A stretch of 64,000 nt of DNA from CAZJFH01 sp964545205 (GCA_964545205.1 CAZJFH010000022.1:11731-75730); one strand, 5' to 3'; shown: positions 32,612 through 42,619, counted from the stretch's first letter. The notes: generated by a model not told the origin, from the letters alone. A program made the numbers and translations.

Positions 32612-34339
32612 ATGGTTGACATGAACCAGAAGAATTCGCATGGAGAGCTGCGCAAGGCTCTTCTCTCCTGCCGCCAGGCATTCGTCTGGGCGGCGGCGTT
32701 CAGCCTGTTCATCAACGGCTTGATGCTTGCCCAGCCGCTCTACATGATGCAGATCTACAACCGCATCCTGCCGACCCAGAGCGAAGCCACGCTGCTGGTG
32801 CTGACCGGCCTGGTCGTCGCGCTGCTCGCGCTGATGGCGTTCCTCGACGTCGTGCGCTCGCGTCTGCTGGTGCGGGTCAGCGGCCGTCTCGACCTGGCGC
32901 TCGGCCGCCGCGTGCTCGGCGCCATGTTCGGCGCCCATCTGCGCGGCAAGGGCAGCGACGGTCTGCGCGACTTCGACACGGTGCGGCAGTTCCTGGCCGG
33001 CCCCGGCCCGACGGCGTTCTTCGACGCGCCCTGGATGCCGGTGATGATCGCGGTGACCTTCCTGTTCCATCCGCTGCTCGGCTGGGTCGCGGTCGGCGGC
33101 GGCGTGCTGCTGTTCGCGCTGGCCGTGCTCAACGAGGTGACGACGCGCCGGCCGATGGAAGAGGCCAGCCGCCACACCGCCGCCACCCACGCCATGGTCT
33201 CCGGCAGCCTGCGCAACGCCGAGGCGATGCAGGCGATGGGCATGTTCGGCGGCGTCGCCGACCGCGCCTTCGCGCGGCGCAACGAGATGCTGCGCCTGCA
33301 GCAGGTCGCCAGCGACCGCGCCGCCACCGTCATGGCGATCAGCAAGACCGTCCGCATCGGCCTGCAGGTCGCGCTGCTGGGTCTCGGCGCCTGGCTGGTG
33401 ATCCAAAACCAGATGAGCGCCGGCGGCATCATCGCGGTGTCGATCGTCGTCGGCCGCGCGCTGGCGCCGATCGAGACGGTGATCGGCACCTGGAAGCAGT
33501 TCGTCGCCGCCCGCTCGGCCTGGGGCCGGCTGGACACGCTGCTGGCCGGCGCCCCGGCCGACGCCGAGCGCACCGCGCTGCCGGCGCCCAAGGGCGAGCT
33601 GACGCTGGAAGACGTCACCATCGTGCCGCCCGGCTCCGGTACGCCCACGCTGCGCCGCGTCGGCCTGCGGGCGGCGCCCGGCGAGGTGCTGGGCATCGTC
33701 GGCCCGTCCGGCGGCGGCAAGTCGACGCTGGCGCGCGCCATCGTCGGCGCCTGGCGGCCGCTGGCCGGCAAGGTGCGGCTCGACGGCGCCGACATCGAGC
33801 ACTGGGACGCCGCCGCGCTGGGCCCGCACATCGGCTACATGCCGCAGGACGTCGAGCTGTTCGACGGCACCGTCGCCGAGAACATCGCCCGCTTCGGCGC
33901 CGGCGGCTCGGCCCCGATCGTCGCCGCCGCCCGGCGCGCCGGCGTGCACGAGATGATCCTGCGCCTGCCGCAGGGCTACGAGACCCCGATCGGCGTCGGC
34001 GGCAGCGTGCTGTCGGCCGGGCAGCGCCAGCGCATCGGCCTGGCCCGCGCGATGTACGGCGATCCCAAGCTGGTCGTGCTCGACGAGCCGAACTCCAACC
34101 TCGACCAGGACGGCGAGGCGGCGCTGGTGCAGGCCATCCTCGAGATGAAGCGCGCCGGCACCACCGTGGTGCTGATCACCCACCGTCCCACCGTGCTCGG
34201 CACCATGGACACCATCGTGCTGCTGGCCGACGGCGAGGTCCGCATGGCCGGGCCGCGCGCCGAGGTCCTGAACAAGCTCACCCGTCCGGTCGCCGCCGGC
34301 GACGAGGACGCGGGCGAGCGCAAGCTGGCGAGGAGCTGA
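32612..34339 (+). CDS. Type I secretion ABC transporter (PrtD-like)
   Basis: A 575-residue half-transporter: TMD (about 20-320) opening with AQPLYMMQIYNRILPTQSEATLLVLT-type sequence (typical of PrtD/AprD), followed by the NBD. Walker A is GPSGGGKST near residue 364. The signature LSAGQRQRIGLARA lies near residue 467, Walker B is LVVLDEPNSNLD and the switch is THRPT. It lacks a C39 peptidase domain, so its substrate should carry a C-terminal secretion signal. ATG 32612 has AAAGGCAG seven bases upstream; GTG 32591 is less likely. Confidence 0.93.
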   Translation: MVDMNQKNSHGELRKALLSCRQAFVWAAAFSLFINGLMLAQPLYMMQIYNRILPTQSEATLLVLTGLVVALLALMAFLDVVRSRLLVRVSGRLDLALGRRVLGAMFGAHLRGKGSDGLRDFDTVRQFLAGPGPTAFFDAPWMPVMIAVTFLFHPLLGWVAVGGGVLLFALAVLNEVTTRRPMEEASRHTAATHAMVSGSLRNAEAMQAMGMFGGVADRAFARRNEMLRLQQVASDRAATVMAISKTVRIGLQVALLGLGAWLVIQNQMSAGGIIAVSIVVGRALAPIETVIGTWKQFVAARSAWGRLDTLLAGAPADAERTALPAPKGELTLEDVTIVPPGSGTPTLRRVGLRAAPGEVLGIVGPSGGGKSTLARAIVGAWRPLAGKVRLDGADIEHWDAAALGPHIGYMPQDVELFDGTVAENIARFGAGGSAPIVAAARRAGVHEMILRLPQGYETPIGVGGSVLSAGQRQRIGLARAMYGDPKLVVLDEPNSNLDQDGEAALVQAILEMKRAGTTVVLITHRPTVLGTMDTIVLLADGEVRMAGPRAEVLNKLTRPVAAGDEDAGERKLARS

Positions 34340-34343
34340 CGCC

Positions 34344-35690
34344 ATGACCACGACGATCATCGCGCCGGCCGCCGCCGGCAAGACGACGGCCGGCGACGCG
34401 CCCTATCGCGCCGAGTTCAAGGGGCCGATCCTGGCCGGCGCCCTGGTGCTCGCCCTCGGCTTCGGCGGCTTCGGCACCTGGGCGGTGACCGCGCCGCTGG
34501 CCACCGGCGTCACCGCCGGCGCCACCGTGGTGGTGGACTCGCACCGCAAGAGCATCCAGCACCTGGAAGGCGGCGTCGTCGCCGCCATCCTGGTGCGCGA
34601 GGGCGACACCGTCGCCGCCGGGCAGCCGCTGGTGAAGCTGGATCCGACCCAGCTCGAGGCCCAGATCAAGATGCTCCAGGGGCGGCTCGATCTCGCGCTG
34701 ATGCAGAAGGCGCGGCTGTCGGCCGAACGCGCCGGCCGCGAGCGGATCGCCGTGCCGGTCGAACTCGCGCGGCGGGCGCAGGCCGAACCCGAGGCCGCCG
34801 ACGTCGTCGCCGGCCAGCAGCAGCTGTTCGAGGCGCGGCGCCAGGCGCTGGTCAGCCAGGTCGAGGTGCTGCAGAACCGCATCGCCCAGTCCAGGACCCA
34901 GATCGCCGGGCTCGAGCAACAGGCCGCCGCCACCGACGCGCAGATCGCGCTGATCAAGCGCGAGATCGCCGGCAAGAGCGAGCTCAACGCCAAGGGCTAC
35001 ACCTCGTCGGTGCAGCTGATGGCGGTCGAGCGCGAACTGGCGCGGCTGGAGGGCCAGCGCGGCGAGGCCACGGCGCAGATCGCCCAGGTCGAGCAGGCGA
35101 TGAACGAGGCCCGGCTCCAGATCCTGACCATGCAGACCAAGTTCCGCGAGGACGTCGAGGCGCAGATGCGCGAGGCCGAGGCCCAGGCCTTCGACCTGAC
35201 CGAGCGCCTGGGCGCGGTCAAGGACATGCGCGCCCGCCTGGTGATCGCGGCGCCGGTGGCCGGCGAGGTCGTCGACATGACCGTGCACACGGTCGGCGGC
35301 GTCGTCGCGCCGGGCAGCCGCATCCTCGACATCGTGCCCCAGGACGACGCCCTGGTCGTCGAGGCCCAGGTGCCGACCGTCGACATCGACGACGTCGCCG
35401 TCGGCATGCCGGCCGAGGTCCACTTCTCGGCCTTCGACCGCAGCGTCGTGCCGACGGTCAAGGCTACCGTCGCCGGCGTCTCGGCCGACCGGCTGGTCAA
35501 CGACAGGACCGGTGCCGCCTACTACAAGGTGCGGGTCAAGGTCGACGATCCGGCCGCCAAGGCCCTCGACGGGCTGCGGCTGCTGCCCGGCATGCCGGCC
35601 GAGGTGATGATCAACAAGGGCGACAGGACGCTGTTCGACTACTTCTGGATACCGTTCCAGCAGTTGCTGAAGCACGCCCTGCGGCAGTAG
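34344..35690 (+). CDS. Type I secretion membrane fusion protein (HlyD/PrtE-like)
   Basis: A 448-residue periplasmic adaptor for the preceding ABC transporter, beginning four bases after it. One membrane segment at about 28-52, the motif IQHLEGGVVAAILVREGD, a long coiled-coil hairpin (about 110-300) and the C-terminal barrel (VHTVGGVVAPGSRILDIVPQDD) are visible. No TolC gene follows; the operon ends in a strong terminator. Confidence 0.93.
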   Translation: MTTTIIAPAAAGKTTAGDAPYRAEFKGPILAGALVLALGFGGFGTWAVTAPLATGVTAGATVVVDSHRKSIQHLEGGVVAAILVREGDTVAAGQPLVKLDPTQLEAQIKMLQGRLDLALMQKARLSAERAGRERIAVPVELARRAQAEPEAADVVAGQQQLFEARRQALVSQVEVLQNRIAQSRTQIAGLEQQAAATDAQIALIKREIAGKSELNAKGYTSSVQLMAVERELARLEGQRGEATAQIAQVEQAMNEARLQILTMQTKFREDVEAQMREAEAQAFDLTERLGAVKDMRARLVIAAPVAGEVVDMTVHTVGGVVAPGSRILDIVPQDDALVVEAQVPTVDIDDVAVGMPAEVHFSAFDRSVVPTVKATVAGVSADRLVNDRTGAAYYKVRVKVDDPAAKALDGLRLLPGMPAEVMINKGDRTLFDYFWIPFQQLLKHALRQ

Positions 35691-35702
35691 CCGAAAAGCG
35701 GA

Positions 35703-35724
35703 CGCCCGGACCCCGGTCCGGGCG
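35703..35724. terminator. Two-way terminator between the secretion operon and the beta-barrel gene
   Basis: CGCCCGGACC and GGTCCGGGCG are perfect 10-base arms separated by two bases. They are followed by TTTCGATT on the plus strand and, in the other direction, by CTTTTCGG. Confidence 0.75.
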
Positions 35725-35747
35725 TTTCGATTCGCGGGGCTTACGTA

Positions 35748-37322
35748 TCAGAACGTCCTGGTGATGCCGATGGTGACCAGGTTCTCCAACAGGTCCTCGC
35801 CGTCCTCCGGGTCCTGCAGCAGCATGTCGTAGGCTCCGAACACCCGGGTCTCGGGGGTCAGCCAGTAGCCGAGCCCCAGGCCGGCGCCGTAGATGTCGAC
35901 GACCCGCTCGGTCGGGGCCTCGAAATAGATGCGCCGGAAGCGGCCCTTGGCCTCGCCGGTCAGCAGCGGCGTCAGCTCGCGTTCCCAGCGCAGCGAGGCG
36001 CCGTAGCCGATCCGCTCGTAGTCGACGTCGTCCGACCAGCGCTGGTCGCGGAACACCACGCCGGCGACGGTGTCGCGGCCGCGGGCCCAGTCGAGCCGGA
36101 TCTGGGTGCGGCGTTCGTTGAAGGCGAAGTCGTTGAGCCCGAAGACGTCCGAGAGCAGCTCCAGCCCCAGCAGTTCCAGCACGTCGACCGGCTGGCCGAA
36201 CTCGTCGACGACCTGCGGCAGTGTCGAGACGTCGACCAGGCTGCCGTCGGGGGCGACGGCGACGTTCTCGAGCCGCTCGGCGATCTGCTGCTGCGAGGTG
36301 GTGATGACCTCGTCGTGCTCGGCGGCGACGTAGGTGCCGGGCCCGAAGATCCAGGCGGCCTGGCCCTGGAAGAAGTCGCGCTCGAATTCGTGGCGGTAGC
36401 GCGCGCTCAGCTCGCTGCGCGCGTTCGGCCGCAGCGACGCGCCCAGGCTCCAGATCATGCCCGAGGCGTCCGAGCGGTAGGTGTCGTCGTCGAGGTGGCG
36501 ATAGCCGGCGCTGCCCAGGATCGAGACGTGGCGGTTGACGTCGTAGGCCAGGTCCAGCTCGGCGCGGGCGGTGTTGCTGCTGCGGTCGGCGAAGTCGTTG
36601 TCGGAGATGTGCGCCGTGGTCCGGCCCAGCAGGTCCAGGCGCCAGCGCAGCAGCGTGAAGTAGGCGCCGTTGGTCAGGCTCGCCGACGCGGTGTTCGAGA
36701 CCGTCTGCGACAGCGCGCCGTCGAACGGCACGACGTGGTCGAAGCGGTAGCGCAGCTCGGACTCGGCCCAGCCGCCGAACCGGTTGAGCAGGTAGGGGCT
36801 GAACATATAGGTGGCGATGGTCTCGGCGTTTTCCGAGGCGACCTGCTCGCGCGCCGACAGCCCGTCGACCGGATCGAGGAACTCCTGGCGGATGGCGGCG
36901 CGGGTGTCGAGGTAGACGTGGTCCTCGACCAGCTCGGCGGTGGCGCCGTGCGACAGGCGGTGGAACAGGCCGTCGAGATCGTCCTCGCGCAGGTAGTGCA
37001 GGCCGCTGAGCGAATAGTCGAGCGTGCCCCGCCATCCCGGCCGCACCGCGTTGACCGAGATGCCGGGCGCCAGGGTCAGGAAGACGTCGGACTTCTCGTC
37101 GCGGGTCGTCGCGCGCACGTTGTCGGTGGCGCTGATCGAGGCCGAGATTCGCGGCGTGATCTCGATGGTGCGCGCCGGGCCGGGTTCGCCGGGGCCGCTC
37201 TCGCGCATCTGCTCGCCGCGGCTCTGGGCATGCGCCGGCGCGGCGACGGCCGCCGCAATCATCGCCGCCGCAACGGCCGCCGCCGCTGTCCGGCCGCAAG
37301 TCCTCGTCCGCTCGGTGATCAT
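35748..37322 (-). CDS. Outer-membrane beta-barrel protein of the polysaccharide locus
   Basis: A 524-residue exported protein: Sec signal peptide to about residue 32 (APAHA|Q), then alternating aromatic beta strands to the terminal Phe (TIGITRTF), as in outer-membrane barrels. The early stretch ISATDNVRATTRDEKSDVFLTLAPGI is typical of the BBP2-type barrels found with exosortase-associated polysaccharide genes. An acidic, disordered-looking insertion lies around residues 330-380. It may be the outer-membrane part of polysaccharide export or modification. ATG 37322 puts the signal peptide at the N-terminus; ATG 37373 would add 17 basic residues. Confidence 0.8.
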   Translation of the reverse strand: MITERTRTCGRTAAAAVAAAMIAAAVAAPAHAQSRGEQMRESGPGEPGPARTIEITPRISASISATDNVRATTRDEKSDVFLTLAPGISVNAVRPGWRGTLDYSLSGLHYLREDDLDGLFHRLSHGATAELVEDHVYLDTRAAIRQEFLDPVDGLSAREQVASENAETIATYMFSPYLLNRFGGWAESELRYRFDHVVPFDGALSQTVSNTASASLTNGAYFTLLRWRLDLLGRTTAHISDNDFADRSSNTARAELDLAYDVNRHVSILGSAGYRHLDDDTYRSDASGMIWSLGASLRPNARSELSARYRHEFERDFFQGQAAWIFGPGTYVAAEHDEVITTSQQQIAERLENVAVAPDGSLVDVSTLPQVVDEFGQPVDVLELLGLELLSDVFGLNDFAFNERRTQIRLDWARGRDTVAGVVFRDQRWSDDVDYERIGYGASLRWERELTPLLTGEAKGRFRRIYFEAPTERVVDIYGAGLGLGYWLTPETRVFGAYDMLLQDPEDGEDLLENLVTIGITRTF

Positions 37323-37441
37323 CGCATCCCGTCGTCGCTGCCGCGCAAATCCCCCTGCCTCGCCGAACGGCAAGCCGGGTGAGCTGTAAGCTACCGGCTT
37401 GCCGAGGACTTAACAAGACGGGCGTGCAACTTAAGGAGTAG

Positions 37442-38401
37442 TCAGGTCGCGTCGGCGCCGGCGAAGGCGAGGCCCTTGCGGCGCTTGTTGAGCACCAGGC
37501 TGATGTCCTGGCAGCATTCGACCTGGGCCAGCGAGTCCTCGATGTCGCGGCGGCTGGTCTTCTCCGCCTCGACCACGAACAGCACCTGGCCGACATGCAT
37601 GGCCAGCACCGCGGCCTCGGGCGCCGCCAGGACCGGCGGCGCGTCGAAGATGATGACGCGGTCGTCGTAGCGCCCGCCGATCTCCTTGATCAGGCGCGCC
37701 ATGCGCTGGCTGGCCAGCAGCTCGGTGGCGCGCGGGTCCGGGCGCCCCGGCGGCAGGATGCCGAGCTTGCCGATGTCGGTGCGCAGCAGGACGTCGCCGA
37801 TGTCGACGTCGTCGCGGCGGAGGATGTCGATCAGGCCGTATTCGGCGGAAAAGCCGAACCGCTGGCCGGTCGACGGGTGGTTGATGTCGGCGTCGACCAG
37901 CAGGACGTGGGCGTCGGCCTCGCCGGCGATGCTGAGCGCGAGGTTGTGGGCGACGTAGCTCTTGCCCTCGCCGGGATTGGCGCTGGTCACCATGATGACG
38001 TGACTGTCGCGCTTGCGCCGCTCGGGGCCGAAGGCCTTGACCAGCAGCGGCCGCTTGATGCGGCGGAACTCGTCGACGACGGCGCGGTCGCTGTCGCCGT
38101 CCGGCGTCACCATCCCGGCCCGGCGCAGCCGCGGCAGGTCGAGCGCGAGGACGCGGCTGCCGGCGGCGGCCTGCGGCCGCGGCGGCCGCGGCGCCGCCTG
38201 GCGCAGCGGCACCACCGGCTCTTCGGCCGGCGGCGCGGCGGCGGGCGCCGGGTTGTCCTCGGCGCCGTAGGCCCGGGCGATGCTGCCCGCGGCCCGCGGC
38301 GGCGGCGGCGCGGCCTCCGGCGCGGCGGCCGGCGGCGCCTCCAGCGGCGCCGGTTGCTGGGAAAGCCGCTCGCCGGCGCGTCGGATCAGGTCATAGGGCA
38401 T
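37442..38401 (-). CDS. Tyrosine-autokinase-like ATPase of exosortase-A polysaccharide loci
   Basis: A 319-residue cytoplasmic BY-kinase-like ATPase partner of the chain-length protein. Residues 1-95 are Pro/Ala-rich and disordered. The ATPase core has Walker A ANPGEGKSYVAHNLA, Walker A' LLVDADINHP and Walker B VIIFDAPPVL. The C-terminus ends NKRRKGLAFAGADAT with no tyrosine cluster, unlike classical BY-kinases, so autophosphorylation may be absent or elsewhere. It starts ten bases after the chain-length gene. Confidence 0.85.
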   Translation of the reverse strand: MPYDLIRRAGERLSQQPAPLEAPPAAAPEAAPPPPRAAGSIARAYGAEDNPAPAAAPPAEEPVVPLRQAAPRPPRPQAAAGSRVLALDLPRLRRAGMVTPDGDSDRAVVDEFRRIKRPLLVKAFGPERRKRDSHVIMVTSANPGEGKSYVAHNLALSIAGEADAHVLLVDADINHPSTGQRFGFSAEYGLIDILRRDDVDIGDVLLRTDIGKLGILPPGRPDPRATELLASQRMARLIKEIGGRYDDRVIIFDAPPVLAAPEAAVLAMHVGQVLFVVEAEKTSRRDIEDSLAQVECCQDISLVLNKRRKGLAFAGADAT

Positions 38402-38411
38402 GCGGGTGTCC

Positions 38412-39998
38412 TCAGATGATTCCGGTCAGGCCGTCGGTGATGCGGCCGAGCTGGCCGCTGAACACGGTGATGAACAGGGCGTAGGTGACGAGGAGCCCGA
38501 ACACCGCCGAGCCGAACATCACGGCCGAGAGGCGCCGGCCGTGGCGGGCGGCGGCGTTCATGCCGACCGACACGGCGCCGAGCACCGGCAGGTCGAAATT
38601 CTCGCGGAGCTGCCGCGGCGAGCCGAAGGACTGCGACATGTAGACCAGCAGCGCCGCCACCGCGCCGCCCAGGCCGAGGCCGGCCACCAGCACGGCGGTC
38701 GCCAGCAGCGGCTTGTTCGGACCGCTGGGCTGCACCGGCACTTCCGGCGGATCGATGACGCGGAAGCGGATGACCTTGTCGGCGCTGCTGTCCATCTCCT
38801 GCGACAGCCGGGCCTGCTCGCGGCGGCTCAGCAGCTCGGCGTAGTTGGACTTGAGCACGGTGTAGTCGCGGTTCAGCGCCTTGTACTGGGCCTCGATCTG
38901 CGGCGCCAGCCCCGCCCGGCTCTCGACGCGCTCGACCACCGCCTCCTGCGCCCGCACGCGCCGCTCCAGCAGCTCGATCTCGGTCTTGACCTCGACCGCC
39001 TTCAGCTTGAGCTGTTCGTAGACCGGATTGGAGGCGCGCTCCTCGCCCGGCGCCGGGGCGCCGCCCCGATCGTCGGGCGCGGCGGCGCGCTGCGCCTCCA
39101 GGGCCTCGAGCCGGCGCTCGGTCAGCACGACGTCGGGATGGCGCTCGGTGTAGCGCAGCCGCATCTCGGCCAGGCTCGCCCGCAGCTCGGCGATGCGCCC
39201 GTCGATGCCCAGCGCCCGCGACTCGCCGTTGCCGTCGAGGATGACCTGCAGCGCGGCCCCCCTGCCGACGTAGCGGGGGATCTCCGCCATCTGGTCCTCG
39301 ATCGACTGCAGCCGGATGCGGGCTTCGCTCAGCTCCTGGTTCAGTCCGGCCAGCCGCTGGCGCGCCGCGTCGATCATGGCGGCGAAGTCGCCCTCCGGCG
39401 ACAGGTAGCCGACATTGGCCTTCTTGAAGGCGGCTAGCTTGTCCTCGGTCTCGTCCAGCTTCTTCTCGTACATGCGCAGCTGGCTCTCGACGAATTCGAG
39501 CGCCTGCTGCATGTCGCGGCGGCTGGCGCCGAGATTGCTTTCCACGAAGATGGTCAGCAGGGCCTGGACGACGTCCTTGGCCAGCACCGGGTCGTGGGCT
39601 TCGTAGGCGACCGAGAACAGGTTGTCGCCCTCGATCTTCAGTTCGGTGCGCTCCAGCATCTTCTCGAGCAGCTCTTCGCGCTCGAGTTCCGATCCGACCG
39701 TCAGGTCGAGGTCGGTGGCCCGCATCACCTTTTCGAGGTTGGGCCGGCTGAGCAGCGTCCGCTGCATGATCTCGACCTGGTTGTCGAGGTCGAAGTCGAC
39801 GGTCATGCCGCGCATCAGCGGCGACAGCAGCGACTGGGTGTCGACGTAGATCCGGGTCGAGGACTGGTAGCGGTCGGGCAGCACCGCGATGGCCGTCCAG
39901 CCGAGCAGGCAGATCGCCACCGCGGTGCCGAGCGCGTGCCACCGGTGCCGCCATGCCTGCGCGACATAGGGCAGGAGTTCGTTTCGGACGTCGTTCAT
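38412..39998 (-). CDS. Polysaccharide chain-length determinant (Wzz/GNVR family)
   Basis: A 528-residue inner-membrane co-polymerase. Membrane helices lie at about 22-42 and 487-510, with a second pair-like hydrophobic stretch around 430-450. Between them are long coiled coils and the Wzz region (YQSSTRIYVDTQSLL, IDPPEVPVQPSGPNKPLLA). The length and the sequence SLLSPLMRGMTVDFD resemble the form found in exosortase-A loci. It is followed by the ATPase gene and separated from the export lipoprotein gene by a terminator, so it needs its own promoter in 39999-40120. Confidence 0.9.
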   Translation of the reverse strand: MNDVRNELLPYVAQAWRHRWHALGTAVAICLLGWTAIAVLPDRYQSSTRIYVDTQSLLSPLMRGMTVDFDLDNQVEIMQRTLLSRPNLEKVMRATDLDLTVGSELEREELLEKMLERTELKIEGDNLFSVAYEAHDPVLAKDVVQALLTIFVESNLGASRRDMQQALEFVESQLRMYEKKLDETEDKLAAFKKANVGYLSPEGDFAAMIDAARQRLAGLNQELSEARIRLQSIEDQMAEIPRYVGRGAALQVILDGNGESRALGIDGRIAELRASLAEMRLRYTERHPDVVLTERRLEALEAQRAAAPDDRGGAPAPGEERASNPVYEQLKLKAVEVKTEIELLERRVRAQEAVVERVESRAGLAPQIEAQYKALNRDYTVLKSNYAELLSRREQARLSQEMDSSADKVIRFRVIDPPEVPVQPSGPNKPLLATAVLVAGLGLGGAVAALLVYMSQSFGSPRQLRENFDLPVLGAVSVGMNAAARHGRRLSAVMFGSAVFGLLVTYALFITVFSGQLGRITDGLTGII

Positions 39999-40120
39999 GG
40001 GCGGGCGCTTTCCAAGACTAAGCGTTTTCGAGCGCCTTGATGGTAAGGACGCGGCGCGGCGGATGAAACGTCACGTAAGGATAGACTCGCTTCTCTATTA
40101 GAGATGCCGGCGACCGGATG

Positions 40121-40160
40121 GATAAAAGAAACAGGGCCGCCGTAATTGACCCGGCGGCCC
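40121..40160 (-). terminator. Terminator after the export lipoprotein gene
   Basis: A nine-base GC stem (GGGCCGCCG with CGGCGGCCC) around a nine-base loop at 40134-40160, followed on the minus strand by TGTTTCTTTTAT. It isolates the lipoprotein gene from the chain-length operon. Confidence 0.8.
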
Positions 40161-40195
40161 ATTTGCTTCTATTTGTCTATGACCAATACGACGTC

Positions 40196-40825
40196 CTAGA
40201 ACCAGCTTTGCGGAATGACTATGACGTCGCCCGGAAGCACCCGGCGGTTGGCGGCGATCTCGCCGTCCTTGAGCAGGGAGTCGAGGTTGACCGGAATCTG
40301 GACCTCCTGGTCCTCGTCCTTGCGGATGATGCTGGCGCGATTGCCGGCGGCGAACGGCGTCATGCCGCCGACGGCGATCATCACGTCGAGCACCGACATG
40401 TCGCGCCGGTAGGGGATGGCCTGCGGCCGCGTCGCCTCGCCGATCACCCGGACCTGCTGCGAATACGGCCCGACGAAGTTGCTGACGATCACCGTGACCA
40501 CCGGCTCCTGGACGAAGGCGCGCAGCGCCGTCTCGAGGTCGCGCGCCAGCTCGGTCGGCGTCTTGCCGCTCGCCACCATGTCCTCGACCAGCGGCGTCGA
40601 GATGCGGCCGTCCGGCCGCACGGGCACGGCGACCGAAAGGTCGGGATTGCGCCAGACGAAGACCTGGAGCCCGTCGCCGGGGCCGATCAGGTATTCGGGC
40701 GCGACGGCGGGATGCACCGTCTCTTCCGGGGTCGGGACGGGCACGTTGCAGCCCGCGAGCGCCGCGCCGACCGTCAGGGCGGCCGCGGCGAGGAAGAAGC
40801 GGCGCAGTCTCGGGAGCATGGACAC
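40196..40825 (-). CDS. Polysaccharide export lipoprotein (Wza-like)
   Basis: A 209-residue outer-membrane lipoprotein: signal peptide with lipobox LAGC (Cys near residue 26), polysaccharide export domain (YLIGPGDGLQVFVWRNPDLSVAVPVRPDGRIS) and a SLBB-like domain (VRVIGEATRPQAIPYRRDMSVLDVMIAVGG). It should form the export pore. GTG 40825 has GGAGGT five bases upstream; ATG 40819 two codons later is equally readable. Length and motifs match the exosortase-A-associated export protein type. Confidence 0.9.
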   Translation of the reverse strand: MSMLPRLRRFFLAAAALTVGAALAGCNVPVPTPEETVHPAVAPEYLIGPGDGLQVFVWRNPDLSVAVPVRPDGRISTPLVEDMVASGKTPTELARDLETALRAFVQEPVVTVIVSNFVGPYSQQVRVIGEATRPQAIPYRRDMSVLDVMIAVGGMTPFAAGNRASIIRKDEDQEVQIPVNLDSLLKDGEIAANRRVLPGDVIVIPQSWF

Positions 40826-41226
40826 GGGATACCTCCTGCATCGCCGGATGGAACGAGTCGGTTTACCACCGCCGGAACCCGGCCACCAATCGCCCGTCCG
40901 CACTATGCGCGCCGGACTGGTCGCGACGCCGTCATATGCGGGTACGGACAAAGGTCGTTGGCCGTCATATAAATACAGGCCAAAACCAGCGTCGAAAGAA
41001 ATGGCAGTAGTGATTTCATGGTGTCATGGGTTCTTTTGAGTGCGTTCCGAATGGGTGAGATTATCCACTAGAATGACTTCCCAATGAGCGGTTGGAGCGG
41101 CCGGGCGCCTTTGCGATGATGGCGTCCCGTAACGACATCGCCCGGTCGTTCGCGACCAAACACCATGATCCGCGGTCAAGCGTGCCTGCCGCTCACCACA
41201 GGCCGCGACACGGAGGCTCACCTGGA
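40826..41226. other. 400-base divergent intergenic region
   Basis: No gene is visible. The AT-rich centre (about 40960-41080) contains TATTTATATGAC on the minus strand and TTGAGT-N17-GATTAT on the plus strand, which could be promoters for the export lipoprotein and sugar-transferase genes. I looked for a sigma-54 site (TGGCAC-N5-TTGC) because PrsR is a sigma-54 activator and found none that fits. Confidence 0.4.
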
Positions 41227-42612
41227 ATGCTTCGCGTCTTCCGCCACTATGTTTCCGCCCCCGCCATAGTCCTGCTGCTCGTCGAAGCCACCCTCGTGTT
41301 TCTGGTCCTGTCGCTGGCGGCGCGGCAGTTCGCGCCGCTGCTCGGCGGCGTGCCGGCCGAGGACCATCTGCGGGCGGTGATGCCCGCCTCGCTGTTCGCC
41401 TCGGCCGTGCTGTGCTCGATCGGCCTGTACGACAAGGCCAGCCTCACCGACTACCGCCGCGCCGCCGGCCGGCTGGCGGTCGCGTTCTTCATCTGCTGGC
41501 CGGCGCTGTTCCTGCCGGTCTGGACCTATGCCGGGGCGGCGCCGCTGGCCGCCGCCGGGCTGACGGCGGTGGCCACCGTCGGCGCGCTGTCCGGGGTGCT
41601 GGCGGCGCGCCTCACCTGGGGCCGCGTGCGCGAGATGGCCAAGCTGCGCCGGCGCGTGCTGGTGCTGGGCGCCGGCCCGCTGGCGGCCCGGATCGAGGAG
41701 ACCCTGGCCTCGCGCGACGACGGGCCGCTGGTGCTCGGCTACCTGCGGGCCCAGAACGAACCGGCCATCGTCGACGGCCGCCGCCTGGTGGTCTCCGACG
41801 AGACCCTGCTGGAGACCGCGCGCCGCCTGGGCGCCGAGGAGATCGTGGTCGCCGTCGACGACCGCCGCGGCGCTCCCGTCGAGCCGCTGCTCGAATGCCG
41901 TCTCGACGGCATCAGCGTCACCGACCACCTGACTTTCTGGGAGCGCGAGAGCGGCAAGGTGATGCTGGAAGCGCTGTCGCCGTCCTGGCTGATCTACTCC
42001 GACGGCTTCCAGATCGGCTCGTGGCTGAACAAGGTTCTCAAGCGCGTGCTCGACATCGTCGCCGCCGGCGCCGTGCTGTTGCTGACGCTGCCCTTGACGG
42101 TGATCACCGCCCTGGCGATCAAGCTCGAAAGCCCCGGCCCGATCTTCTACCGCCAGGAGCGGGTCGGCCTGCACGGCCGCGTCTTCGACGTCTACAAGTT
42201 CCGCAGCATGCGCGCCGACGCCGAGAAGGACGGGCGACCGCGCTGGGCGGCGCAGTCAGACCCGCGCGTCACCCGGGTCGGCGAGTTCATCCGCAAGACC
42301 CGCATCGACGAGATCCCGCAGGTCTGGAACGTTCTGCAGGGCGACATGTCGTTCATCGGCCCGCGCCCGGAGCGGCCGTTCTTCGTCGAGGAGATCGCCC
42401 GCGAGGTGCCCTACTACCACGAGCGGGCGCGCGTGCGGCCGGGCATCACCGGCTGGGCGCAGATCAACTACCCCTACGGCGCCTCGATCGAGGACGCCCG
42501 CGAGAAGCTGGCCTACGACCTTTACTACATCAAGAACTACAGCCTGCTGCTCGACATCCTGGTGCTGATCGGCACCATCGAGGTCGTGCTGTGGCCGAAG
42601 GGCGTGCGGTAG
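41227..42612 (+). CDS. Polyprenyl-phosphate sugar-1-phosphate transferase (exosortase-A type)
   Basis: A 461-residue initiating glycosyltransferase that loads the first sugar phosphate onto undecaprenyl phosphate. It has four N-terminal membrane helices (about 10-115), a Rossmann-like CoA_binding_3 domain ([17 protein letters not shown]), a further helix near 275 and the catalytic Bac_transf domain. The latter includes [40 protein letters not shown] and [19 protein letters not shown]. The block [20 protein letters not shown] is characteristic of the exosortase-associated group. ATG 41227 starts just before the first helix. Confidence 0.92.
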   Translation: MLRVFRHYVSAPAIVLLLVEATLVFLVLSLAARQFAPLLGGVPAEDHLRAVMPASLFASAVLCSIGLYDKASLTDYRRAAGRLAVAFFICWPALFLPVWTYAGAAPLAAAGLTAVATVGALSGVLAARLTWGRVREMAKLRRRVLVLGAGPLAARIEETLASRDDGPLVLGYLRAQNEPAIVDGRRLVVSDETLLETARRLGAEEIVVAVDDRRGAPVEPLLECRLDGISVTDHLTFWERESGKVMLEALSPSWLIYSDGFQIGSWLNKVLKRVLDIVAAGAVLLLTLPLTVITALAIKLESPGPIFYRQERVGLHGRVFDVYKFRSMRADAEKDGRPRWAAQSDPRVTRVGEFIRKTRIDEIPQVWNVLQGDMSFIGPRPERPFFVEEIAREVPYYHERARVRPGITGWAQINYPYGASIEDAREKLAYDLYYIKNYSLLLDILVLIGTIEVVLWPKGVR

Positions 42613-42619
42613 CCGGCCG

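Noticed and set aside
40826..41226. Possible sigma-54 promoter near TGGCAG at about 41003
   Set aside because: The spacing to any GC-type -12 element is wrong. No site matching TGGCAC-N5-TTGC was found in this intergenic region or upstream of the barrel, chain-length and prsT genes.
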